From the NCBI RefSeq assembly GCF_000009625.1, contig NC_002678.2, positions 1,364,001-1,428,000 of the forward strand: a stretch of DNA of 64,000 bases, given 5' to 3'. The notes beneath the pieces were generated by a model. It was not told where the DNA came from, ran no database searches, and saw only the letters and a list, made by a program, of their open reading frames with translations. Positions 1 to 7,514 of this stretch are shown here, one piece after another (within the stretch, counting starts at the first letter, position 1; each line of letters starts with the position of its first letter). Origin of the DNA: Mesorhizobium japonicum MAFF 303099. Its GTDB lineage: Bacteria > Pseudomonadota > Alphaproteobacteria > Rhizobiales > Rhizobiaceae. Both the position numbers and the translations under genes were made by a program.

Positions 1-689
1 GCACGCATCGCGGCGAAGAATTCGATGGCGAAAGCACCGCGCCGCCGCTCGGCGACGACGGAGAAGCCGGAAGCCGTGGCAGCCGAGCGATAGTCGTCGG
101 GCGTGGCAACGAAGGACATGCTCTCGTCCGAAGCCCATGGCAGCGGATAGGTCAGCGCGCCGTCCTTGAGCCGCATCACGTCGTAGACGGCGAAGACGCC
201 GCCCGGCTTGAGCACACGCGCGGCCTCGCCCATCAGCTTTTTCTTGTCGGGAAGGTTCATGCCGACATGCAGGATCATGGCCGCGTCGAAGCCGGCATCG
301 GCGAACGGCATGTCCAGCGCGCTGCCTTGCACGAAGTGCGTCCTGTCGGCCATGCCCGCGCGCTTCGACAGGCTGGTCGCGATATCGACATAGCTTTGCG
401 TGAGATCGATGCCGGTGACATCGGCGCCGGCTTCGTTGGCGGCAAAACGGGCGGGACCGCCCACACCGGAACCAATATCGAGCAGCATGGCTCCTGGTTT
501 CAGCCCCATCTGCCCGATGAGTTCCCTTGTGGCGGCGACACCGCCAATGTGGAATTCGTCGACCGCTTCGAGATCGTCGGCACGCAGATGGGCAACGTCC
601 ACGCCCGTATCGGCGAGCGCGGCAAGGATGCGCTGCTCGAGACCCGCTATGTCGTAGTGACGGGCGATGCCCGGTTCCACCGTGGCCAT
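1..689 (-). CDS. SAM-dependent methyltransferase, class I (3' end cut by window edge)
   Basis: About 229 residues are readable on the minus strand from ATG at 689; the C-terminus lies beyond the window. The Rossmann SAM-binding motif LDIGSGVGGPARF is followed by the acidic residue of motif II (VTGID) and a VLKPGGVFAVYD motif, the usual order in UbiE/sarcosine-methyltransferase-like small-molecule methyltransferases. The acceptor substrate cannot be read from sequence. The start follows a GGATAAGGATC ribosome binding region that overlaps the end of the preceding preT-like gene, 5 nt away, so the two are very probably co-transcribed. Codon usage matches the neighbourhood. Confidence 0.85.
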   Translation of the reverse strand, partial: MATVEPGIARHYDIAGLEQRILAALADTGVDVAHLRADDLEAVDEFHIGGVAATRELIGQMGLKPGAMLLDIGSGVGGPARFAANEAGADVTGIDLTQSYVDIATSLSKRAGMADRTHFVQGSALDMPFADAGFDAAMILHVGMNLPDKKKLMGEAARVLKPGGVFAVYDVMRLKDGALTYPLPWASDESMSFVATPDDYRSAATASGFSVVAERRRGAFAIEFFAAMR

Positions 690-694
690 GATCC

Positions 695-2050
695 TTATCC
701 CTGCGTCAGACTCCTGTGTATGCTTTCCGCCGCATCGCGCCCTTGCGCCACGGCCGAGACGGTCAGGTCGTCACCGCCAAAGATGCAGTCGCCGCCGGCC
801 CAGACTTTCGCCAGCGATGTCCGCCCTTCCCCGTCGACCTTGATGCGGCCGGCTTCGAGCTCGATCGAGGCCTCGCTGCCGTTGAGCGCGGCCGGGACAA
901 AGCTCTGGCCGATCGCCTTGAACACCTGGTCGGCGACGAGCGTCAACGTCTCGCCGGTGCCGGCGAGCTTGTCGCCCTTCAATGCCGTGTATTCGAGTTC
1001 GATGCCCGACACCTGGCCGGCCTCGGCGATCACCCGCTTCGGCTGCAGCCAGTGGCGGATGGTGACGCCGTTGGCGGCGGCAAGATCCTGCTCGAACCCA
1101 GAAGCGTTCATGTGCTCCTGACCACGACGGTAGCAGATCGTCACCTCCTCGGCGCCGAGCAGCTTAGACTGCACGGCGGCGTCGATCGCCGTCATGCCGC
1201 CGCCGATGACGACGACGCGCCGGCCGACCGGCAGGCCGGAGAGATCGCTGGCCTGGCGCAGCTCGGCGATGAACTCCACCGCATTGGTGACGCCTTCGGC
1301 ATCCTCGCCATCGGCGCGCAGCGCGTTGACGCCGCCAAGCCCCATGCCGAGGAACACCGCGTCGTAGTTGCGGATCAGGTCGGAAAGCTGGTAGTCGCGG
1401 CCGAGCGCCTTGCCGTTCTGGATGTCGATGCCGCCGATCGCGGTGACATATTCGACCTCGGCCTGGGCGAAATTGTCGACGCTCTTATAGGCGGCGATGC
1501 CGTATTCGTTGAGGCCGCCGGCCTTCGGCCGTGCTTCCAGTATGGTTACGTCATGGCCATGACGGGCGAGCCGGTGCGCGGCGGCAAGGCCGGCCGGGCC
1601 GGCCCCGACCACGGCGACCGTCTTTCCGGTCGGCTCCGCGCGCGGGTAGAACTGCTTGTTCTCGGCCATGGCGACATCGGTGGCGTAGCGCTGCAGGCGT
1701 CCGATCTGCACCGGCTTGCCTTCCGCCACCTCGCGCACGCAGACCTCTTCGCACAGCGTCTCGGTCGGGCAGACGCGAGCGCACATGCCGCCCAAAATGT
1801 TCTGGTCGAAGATGGTCTTGGCTGAGCCGATCGGGTTGCCGGTCGAGATCTGACGGATAAACAGCGGGATGTCGATCGAGGTCGGGCACGCGTTCATGCA
1901 TGGCGCGTCATAGCAGAAATAGCAGCGGTCGGATTCGACCAACCCCTCATGATGATCGAGCGGCGGATGCAGGTCGGAAAAATTATCGGCGTACTGCTCG
2001 GCCGCAAGCCTGCCGCCGACGATACCTTCCTTGAACTGGCCTTCTGGCAT
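695..2050 (-). CDS. preT: PreT/GltD-like NAD(P)H-dependent FAD/Fe-S oxidoreductase subunit
   Basis: 451 residues. An N-terminal domain holds two ferredoxin-like cysteine clusters (C43, C46, C51, C55 and C90, C94, C100, C104). An FAD-binding motif VAVVGAGPAGLAAA follows near residue 145 and an NAD(P)H site VVVIGGGMTAIDAA near 285, ending with a GGDCIFGG flavin motif. This is the architecture of the electron-input subunit of dihydropyrimidine dehydrogenase (PreT) and of glutamate synthase small subunit. PreT normally partners PreA to reduce uracil and thymine; no preA is visible within this window, so the pathway is inferred. A pyrimidine-regulator-like palindrome lies upstream, favouring PreT over GltD. 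It is followed 5 nt downstream by a methyltransferase gene. Confidence 0.75.
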   Translation of the reverse strand: MPEGQFKEGIVGGRLAAEQYADNFSDLHPPLDHHEGLVESDRCYFCYDAPCMNACPTSIDIPLFIRQISTGNPIGSAKTIFDQNILGGMCARVCPTETLCEEVCVREVAEGKPVQIGRLQRYATDVAMAENKQFYPRAEPTGKTVAVVGAGPAGLAAAHRLARHGHDVTILEARPKAGGLNEYGIAAYKSVDNFAQAEVEYVTAIGGIDIQNGKALGRDYQLSDLIRNYDAVFLGMGLGGVNALRADGEDAEGVTNAVEFIAELRQASDLSGLPVGRRVVVIGGGMTAIDAAVQSKLLGAEEVTICYRRGQEHMNASGFEQDLAAANGVTIRHWLQPKRVIAEAGQVSGIELEYTALKGDKLAGTGETLTLVADQVFKAIGQSFVPAALNGSEASIELEAGRIKVDGEGRTSLAKVWAGGDCIFGGDDLTVSAVAQGRDAAESIHRSLTQG

Positions 2051-2100
2051 TGTCAGTTCCCCATGTTTTCGTTTTGGGGAAGGCTAGCACGTTTTATTTT

Positions 2101-2116
2101 TTTATCAATTGGTCAA
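2101..2116. promoter_or_regulatory. candidate RutR-like operator upstream of preT
   Basis: Read on the minus strand the site is TTGACCAATTGATAAA. It agrees with the E. coli RutR consensus TTGACCAnnTGGTCAA (recalled from literature) at 12 of 14 specified positions. It lies about 50-65 nt upstream of the preT ATG in an AT-rich stretch (poly-T on the plus strand) that is the natural promoter position. Only one site is seen and no rutR gene is in the window, so this is suggestive only. Confidence 0.4.
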
Positions 2117-2171
2117 TTTTCGGCGCAAGCTGCTGAAAAGCCTTGATAAAAACATGATTTTTTCACTCATG

Positions 2172-2918
2172 TTATGCGATGGAGGGTTGCTCTTGCCTGG
2201 GTGCGCTGCCCTCGTCGACCGGCCGGCCATGGATTGCCCGCACCTCGTCCGCCACCAGTTCCTGCAGCCGCCACAGATTTCGGTCATGGATGCCGAACGC
2301 TTCGAGGTGGCTGACCGTGTTGTAGAGATATTCGGCGCCGGAGCCGATATGGCCGCAGGCCCTGGCCAATATGCTCGCCACTCTGTCCAGCGGCTGGCCC
2401 GGCGACGTTCCCCTGCCCTTTACGCCAACCCAGAAACCGAGTGCGCGGAGCGCGCCTTGCGCCGTATGCACCGGCAGCCACCGAACCGAGCTGACGCTCT
2501 CATGGTCGCTGATCTCGCGTCGCAGCAACCTTTCGATCTGCGCCGGCTTTTCACCCTCCGGCAAGCGGTAGATCACCCCGTTGCAGCGTCCGCCGCGCTC
2601 GAGCGCCATCATCAGCCCCGGCTGCGCGGCACTGCCGCGCCAGCGCACCATGTCGAGACAAAAGGAGCGGTGCCAGCCGAAGGCCGTGGCGAGCCGTTGC
2701 TCGACCGATTCGAATTCCGGCTTCCAGATCAGCGAGCCGTAGGCAAACACCCACAGCGGCCCCTCATCCGCTTCGCCGGACAGCCGCGATGCAAGTGTCT
2801 GGAAATCCCCGTCCTTCAGCTCCGTCCAACTCAAGTCTGGGCCGGGATCGGCCTCTTCCCTGTGGCACAGTGCGACAAGCTCCGGCGTGAGCGACATCTG
2901 GCGCATGAACACCCCCAT
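2172..2918 (-). CDS. chaC: ChaC-like glutathione-specific gamma-glutamylcyclotransferase
   Basis: Up to 248 residues. The glycine-rich substrate loop VFAYGSLIWKPEFE (about residues 57-70) is the signature of the ChaC/GGCT fold, followed by the family segments FCLDMVRWRG and NGVIYRLPEGE. ChaC enzymes are cytosolic and cleave glutathione to 5-oxoproline and Cys-Gly. Length is normal for bacterial ChaC. Three in-frame ATGs are close together (2918, 2906, 2897); 2906 has a G-rich stretch at a suitable ribosome-binding distance, so the N-terminus may be four residues shorter. It stands alone between preT and the divergently oriented VOC gene. Confidence 0.85.
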   Translation of the reverse strand: MGVFMRQMSLTPELVALCHREEADPGPDLSWTELKDGDFQTLASRLSGEADEGPLWVFAYGSLIWKPEFESVEQRLATAFGWHRSFCLDMVRWRGSAAQPGLMMALERGGRCNGVIYRLPEGEKPAQIERLLRREISDHESVSSVRWLPVHTAQGALRALGFWVGVKGRGTSPGQPLDRVASILARACGHIGSGAEYLYNTVSHLEAFGIHDRNLWRLQELVADEVRAIHGRPVDEGSAPRQEQPSIA

Positions 2919-3072
2919 TGCCGTAGAGAAATCGAAAATCGCGGGGCACGCAACCGAGAACGCATGTCATGGGCAGGCATTATTGTCCCGGGCGGTTGTC
3001 GGATTCCCGTATCCTGGATCGTCCTGCGGTGGATCGAACGACGATCGATGCTGAACGGTGAGGAGACCGACC

Positions 3073-3849
3073 ATGCCGAAATCCCCGATGCCCTTCTTCT
3101 GGTACGAGCTGATGACTTCCGACCTCGACGCCGCCGAGGCCTTTTACACCAAGGTTGTCGGCTGGACGGCGCAGCCCTTCGACAAAGCGCCCGGCATGCC
3201 GCGCTACATCGTCGTGAATGTCGGCGAGCGCGGCGTCGGCGGGCTGATGACGATGCCCGAGGAAGTCGAGAAGCTGGGCGCGCCGCCCGCATGGCTCGGC
3301 TATATCCACACCAAGGATGTCGACGCGTCGACGAAATCCTTGAAAGCTGCCGGAGGAGCCGTCCACCGCGAGCCTGACGACATTCCGGGCGTCGGCCGCT
3401 TTGCCGTCGTCGCCGACCCGCAAGGCGCGACCTTCATGTTCCTGCAGCCCAACGGCCCCGACCAGCCCGTCGTTCCGGCCAGAACGCCCGGCCATATCGG
3501 CTGGCATGAGCTCTACACCAGCGACTGGAAGGCCGCGTTCGACTTCTATTCCAGCCAGTTCGGCTGGGCCAATGCCGGCGATTTCGACATGGGCCCGATG
3601 GGCATCTACCGGACCTTCAAGGCCGGCCCCGAATCCGGCGGCGGCATCATGAACAAGCCCGCGCAAATCCCCGTCCCGGTCTGGCAGTTCTATTTCAACG
3701 TCACCGGCATCGACGCGGCCGCAAAACGCGTCACCGACAATGGCGGCACGATCCTGATGGGGCCGATGGAAGTGCCCGGCGGCAGCTGGATCGTGCAGTG
3801 CCAGGACCCGCAAGGCGCGCATTTCGCGCTGATGGCGCCAGTGCGCTGA
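3073..3849 (+). CDS. two-domain VOC family (glyoxalase-like) protein
   Basis: 258 residues from ATG 3073, chosen because AGGAGA at 3061-3066 is placed correctly for it; a GTG at 3058 overlaps that Shine-Dalgarno and is rejected. Two tandem beta-alpha-beta VOC modules are visible. The first begins FFWYELMTSDLDAAEAFY and the second GWHELYTSDWKAAFDFYSS; each ends with a DPQGA motif (DPQGATFMF and DPQGAHFAL). This resembles the CFP30B-type VOC proteins found widely in actinobacteria and proteobacteria. Their substrates are mostly unknown, so no reaction is assigned. The gene is monocistronic and convergent with the next gene, with a strong hairpin between them. Confidence 0.8.
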   Translation: MPKSPMPFFWYELMTSDLDAAEAFYTKVVGWTAQPFDKAPGMPRYIVVNVGERGVGGLMTMPEEVEKLGAPPAWLGYIHTKDVDASTKSLKAAGGAVHREPDDIPGVGRFAVVADPQGATFMFLQPNGPDQPVVPARTPGHIGWHELYTSDWKAAFDFYSSQFGWANAGDFDMGPMGIYRTFKAGPESGGGIMNKPAQIPVPVWQFYFNVTGIDAAAKRVTDNGGTILMGPMEVPGGSWIVQCQDPQGAHFALMAPVR

Positions 3850-3873
3850 CGGCAGCATCGCCGACACGAAGCG

Positions 3874-3907
3874 ACGGCCTTTCATCGCACCATCGATGGA
3901 AGGCCGT
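3874..3907. terminator. bidirectional hairpin between convergent genes
   Basis: A 14-bp stem (3874-3887 with 3894-3907, one G-T wobble) with a 6-nt loop lies between the stop of the VOC gene and the stop of the convergent small secreted-protein gene. No long T-run follows, but the position fits a shared terminator. Confidence 0.6.
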
Positions 3908-3925
3908 ATTGCTCTGCTTGCCGCT

Positions 3926-4414
3926 CTATTCCGGCGTCAGCACCGCGACCTTCAGCTCGGCCTTTTTCGCCCCGCTGAACTGGACGATGGCCGGGCCGGC
4001 CGCGAGCTTGAAGCGCACGCTCTTGCGGATGCCGGGGCAGGTCTTCACGCCGCTATAGCCGGCCGACTTGATGGCCTTGCCGTCCTGGATGACATCGATC
4101 CAGGCTTCGCCCGACAGGCTGATCTGAATGGCTCCCCCGGCCGGCACGTCCACGCTGGCGACGGCACCGAAAGTGCCCTGCGCCGGCGCGCGCTCGGGCG
4201 GCAGCGTAAAACCGGCTTTCTCCGCCGGAACCAACGCCAGGTCCGCGGCAGCACCCACCGCTAGCTCCGCTCCAGCCGGCGTTGCGGGCGCCGCGGTAAA
4301 CAGCGCCTGTTCTCGCGCCACAGGCCATTTGAAGGCCTCGCAACCGGCGTCCTCGGCCATGGCCAAGCTGGCGCCTGCAAGGAGTGCGAATAGGCTGATG
4401 ACGACTTTTTTCAT
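3926..4414 (-). CDS. small secreted protein of unknown function
   Basis: 162 residues from ATG 4414 (a GTG 15 nt upstream is possible). The N-terminus MKKVVISLFALLAGASLAMA is a classical Sec signal peptide with an AMA cleavage motif, so the mature protein should be periplasmic. The mature part has two cysteines (in DAGCEAF and KTCPG) that could form a disulfide. Its C-terminal beta-rich region (AIQISLSGEAWIDVIQDGK and a RFKLAAGPAIVQFSGA segment) reads like a small beta-sandwich. I do not recognise the family and assign no function. It is divergent from doxX and convergent with the VOC gene. Confidence 0.7.
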   Translation of the reverse strand: MKKVVISLFALLAGASLAMAEDAGCEAFKWPVAREQALFTAAPATPAGAELAVGAAADLALVPAEKAGFTLPPERAPAQGTFGAVASVDVPAGGAIQISLSGEAWIDVIQDGKAIKSAGYSGVKTCPGIRKSVRFKLAAGPAIVQFSGAKKAELKVAVLTPE

Positions 4415-4616
4415 GGCAAGCGAACCCACAGGTTTAGAGTGTTCATCTCAATACAACCATAGCGATATAAATGCAACCCTGACGAGAACGATATGAAAGG
4501 TCAAACTGGGGAACATTTCCAATCACCGATTGTTGATGGCGCGCCATGGGAAGTGAATGGTCCATCGCCGGGCAACAATCTATGGCCGAACCGGGAGGGT
4601 GAAAATGGAGTTTTAG

Positions 4617-5009
4617 ATGAAGCTTTTTGAAGGCCTCTCCAGATACCAGCCGCAAGCGCTCGGCGTGCTGCGTATCATGACCGCGCTGCAATTCGTCGAA
4701 CATGGCAGCCAGAAACTGTTCAACTTCCCCGCCAGCGCCGAGCCTCACGTCCTCACCGGGCTAACGACGGCCGCCGGCATCCTCGAATTCGCCGGCGGCA
4801 TCCTGCTGGCGCTCGGCCTGTTCACCCGCCCGGTCGCGTTCCTTCTGGCCGGCGAGATGGCGATCGCCTATTTCATGGCGCACTACCCGCGCGATTTCTT
4901 CCCCGTCAACAACAGCGGCGATTCGGCAATCTCCTTCTGCTTCATCTTCCTCTATCTGGTCTTCGCCGGCGCCGGCGCCTTTGCGCTGGACAATCGCGGC
5001 AAGGCCTGA
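4617..5009 (+). CDS. DoxX family membrane protein
   Basis: 130 residues with about four hydrophobic segments. The DoxX pattern is visible: RIMTALQFVEHGSQKLF, then FAGGILLALGLFTRPVAFLL, then AYFMAHYPRDFFPVNN. DoxX/YphA-like proteins are small inner-membrane proteins; some take part in thiosulfate or redox metabolism but most are uncharacterised. ATG 4617 follows a GGGAGGGTGAAAATGGAG purine-rich stretch. It is convergent with the dehydrogenase gene; their ends share a hairpin. Confidence 0.85.
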   Translation: MKLFEGLSRYQPQALGVLRIMTALQFVEHGSQKLFNFPASAEPHVLTGLTTAAGILEFAGGILLALGLFTRPVAFLLAGEMAIAYFMAHYPRDFFPVNNSGDSAISFCFIFLYLVFAGAGAFALDNRGKA

Positions 5010-5016
5010 TGTCCCC

Positions 5017-5040
5017 GCGGGGGTGAGCTTTCACCCCCGC
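5017..5040. terminator. shared hairpin terminator between doxX and the convergent dehydrogenase
   Basis: A perfect 10-bp GC-rich stem (GCGGGGGTGA / TCACCCCCGC) with a GCTT tetraloop. It starts 7 nt after the doxX stop and contains the TGA stop and last codons of the oppositely oriented flavoprotein gene, so one hairpin may end both transcripts. Confidence 0.65.
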
Positions 5041-7457
5041 ATCCGCTCGAAATTCGCATCGAACAGTGGTGTTGCCTGTATGCGCGCCGCATGGCGCTTG
5101 CCTAGCAACTCGATTTCGAAGCCGTCGCTTTCGTCGGCGATCTCCTTCGGCACATAGCCGACGGCGACCGACTTTTTCGAATGATGCGCGTAGCCGCCCG
5201 ACGTCACCCAGCCACGCACGGCGCCGTCGAACCAGATCGGCTCGTCGCCGATAACATCGGCGTCGTCGGCGTCGAGGATGAAGCTGCGCAGCCGCAATTT
5301 GCCGCCTTGCTTGCGCTCGGTCAGCGCCGCCGCCTTGCCGATGAAATCCGCCTCCTTGCCATAGGCGACGAAGCGGTCCAGCCCGGCTTCGAGCGGCCCG
5401 TAGATCGGCCGGTATTCGCGCCCCCATGAGCCGTAGTTCTTCTCCAGCCTGAGCGCATTGAGCGCGCGCGAGCCGAACAGGCCGATGCCGAATTCTTCGC
5501 CCGCCGCCATCAAAGCATTGAACGCCGCGCGTTGATATTCCGGCGCCACCCAGATCTCGTAGCCGAGATCGCCTGTATAGCTGACGCGGCCGACCAGGCA
5601 CGGCGCCATGCCGATATCCATCCTGGCCACCGCCATGAACGGAAAGGCCGCGTTGGAGACGTCCGCGCGGCTGACCTTGGCCAACACTTCCCGCGCCTTC
5701 GGCCCGGCAATGGCAAGGCCGGTGAGCTTCGCGCCCAGCGCCTCGATCTGGACCGAGCCGTCGCCAGGCAGATGCGCCTCGAACCAGCGCATATGGTACT
5801 GCTCGGCAATGCCGGAACCGGCGAGGAACCAGCCGTCGCTGCCCAGATTGGCGAGTGTGAAATCGCCGATCAGCCTGCCGTCGTCTTTCAGCATCGGCGC
5901 CAGCGTCATGCGGCCGGGTTTCGGCAGTTTGCAGGCAAGCATGCGGTCGAGCCAGGCCGCCGCCCCTTCACCCGTCACCTTGTATTTGGCGAAGCTTGAA
6001 ATCTCCGCCAGGCCGACGCCGTCGCGCACCGTCGCGACCTCCCTGGCGACATGAGAAAAATCGCTGGAACGCCGCCAGGAGAACTCGTCCTTGATGCCTT
6101 CCGGCGCGTACCAGAGCGGCACTTCGAGCCCATAGGCGACGCCAAACTGCGCGCCCTTGGCCGACAATAGATCGTAGACCGGCGTCGTCTTCAGCGGCCG
6201 GCCGGCGGGCAATTCCTCATTGGGGAAGCGGATCGAAAAGCGCCTGGAATAGTTTTCGCGCACCTTGGCGTTGGTGTAGGCCATGGTCGCCCAGTCGCCA
6301 TAGCGCGCCACATCCATGGCCCATATGTCGGCGCCGGGATCGCCCTCGATCATCCAGTTGGACAGCGCCAGCCCGACGCCGCCGCCCTGGCTGAAGCCGG
6401 CCATGACGCCGCAGGCAACCCAGAAACCCGGCAGGCCGCGCACCGGCCCGACCAGCGGGTTGCCGTCGGGCGCGAAGGTGAAGGGGCCGTTGATGATCTG
6501 TTTGATGCCGGTGTTCTGGAAGGCCGGGAAATGCCGGAACCCGACCTCCAGCGACGGCGCGATGCGGTCGATGTCGGGCGCCAGCAATTCATGGCCGAAA
6601 TTCCAAGGCGTCTGATATTCCGACCACGGCCTGTTGGCCTTCTCGTAGGTGCCCATCAGCATGCCGCCGCGCTCCTGGCGCAGATAGAGCTCGCCGTCGA
6701 AATCGACCGCATGGATGATCTCCGTGCCGGTCTTGGCGTTCCAGGCGGCGACTTCCGGCATGTCCTCGGTGATCAGGTACATGTGCTCCATGGCCAGCAC
6801 CGGCAGTTCGAGCCCGACCATGCGGCCGACCTCACGCGCCCACAGGCCGCCGGCATTGACGACATGCTCGGCCACCACCTCACCCTTGCTGGTGATGACG
6901 CGCCACATGCCATCCGGCCGCCGCACAATGTCCTCGACCTTGGTGAAGCGCTCGACCTCGGCGCCCAGTTTACGGGCGGCCTTGGCATAGGCGTGAGTGA
7001 CGCCGGAGGGATCGAGATGCCCATCCTCCTTGTTGCGGACGGCGCCGACGAACTGCTTGGGGTCGAGCAGCGGCATCAGCTCGGCGGCTTCGTTGGGCGA
7101 GATCACTTCCAGGTCGATGCCGAGATAGCGGCCCTTGGCGACGACGCCGCGCAGCCAATCCAGCCGCGCCTCGGTCGCGGCGAGGAGCACGCCGCCGGTC
7201 AGGTGCACGCCGGTCGCCTGGCCCGACAGTTCCTCGATCTCCTTGTAGAGGCTGATCGTGTATTTCTGCAGCTTGGCGACGTTGGGGTCGCCATTGATTG
7301 TGTGCATGCCGCCCGCCGCGTGCCAGGTCGAGCCGGATGTCAGCTCGTCGCGCTCCAGAAGCATCACGTCGGTCCAGCCATGGCGGGCGAGATGGAACAG
7401 CACGGAACACCCGACGACACCGCCGCCAATGACCACGACCTTTGCATGCGATTTCAT
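5031..7457 (-). CDS. dimethylglycine/sarcosine dehydrogenase-like flavoprotein with GcvT domain
   Basis: 808 residues. An N-terminal DAO-type FAD domain carries VVVIGGGVVGCSVLFHLARHG. The motif SGSTWHAAGG (His46) corresponds to the histidine that carries covalent FAD in dimethylglycine and sarcosine dehydrogenases. The C-terminal half (from about residue 430) is a GcvT/aminomethyltransferase-like domain with the segments VGRVSYTGDLGYEIWV and LRLEKNYGSWGREY, which in these enzymes passes the removed methyl group to tetrahydrofolate. The length matches the two-domain family (about 800-850). It lies 57 nt downstream of an MttB-family gene on the same strand, suggesting stepwise demethylation of a quaternary or tertiary amine. 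The exact substrate is inferred. Confidence 0.82.
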   Translation of the reverse strand: MKSHAKVVVIGGGVVGCSVLFHLARHGWTDVMLLERDELTSGSTWHAAGGMHTINGDPNVAKLQKYTISLYKEIEELSGQATGVHLTGGVLLAATEARLDWLRGVVAKGRYLGIDLEVISPNEAAELMPLLDPKQFVGAVRNKEDGHLDPSGVTHAYAKAARKLGAEVERFTKVEDIVRRPDGMWRVITSKGEVVAEHVVNAGGLWAREVGRMVGLELPVLAMEHMYLITEDMPEVAAWNAKTGTEIIHAVDFDGELYLRQERGGMLMGTYEKANRPWSEYQTPWNFGHELLAPDIDRIAPSLEVGFRHFPAFQNTGIKQIINGPFTFAPDGNPLVGPVRGLPGFWVACGVMAGFSQGGGVGLALSNWMIEGDPGADIWAMDVARYGDWATMAYTNAKVRENYSRRFSIRFPNEELPAGRPLKTTPVYDLLSAKGAQFGVAYGLEVPLWYAPEGIKDEFSWRRSSDFSHVAREVATVRDGVGLAEISSFAKYKVTGEGAAAWLDRMLACKLPKPGRMTLAPMLKDDGRLIGDFTLANLGSDGWFLAGSGIAEQYHMRWFEAHLPGDGSVQIEALGAKLTGLAIAGPKAREVLAKVSRADVSNAAFPFMAVARMDIGMAPCLVGRVSYTGDLGYEIWVAPEYQRAAFNALMAAGEEFGIGLFGSRALNALRLEKNYGSWGREYRPIYGPLEAGLDRFVAYGKEADFIGKAAALTERKQGGKLRLRSFILDADDADVIGDEPIWFDGAVRGWVTSGGYAHHSKKSVAVGYVPKEIADESDGFEIELLGKRHAARIQATPLFDANFERMRG

Positions 7458-7514
7458 GGATTTTTCTCTGATATCAAAGGATTGGATGGGTGAGATGAAT
7501 CAGGATGGGAGGCA

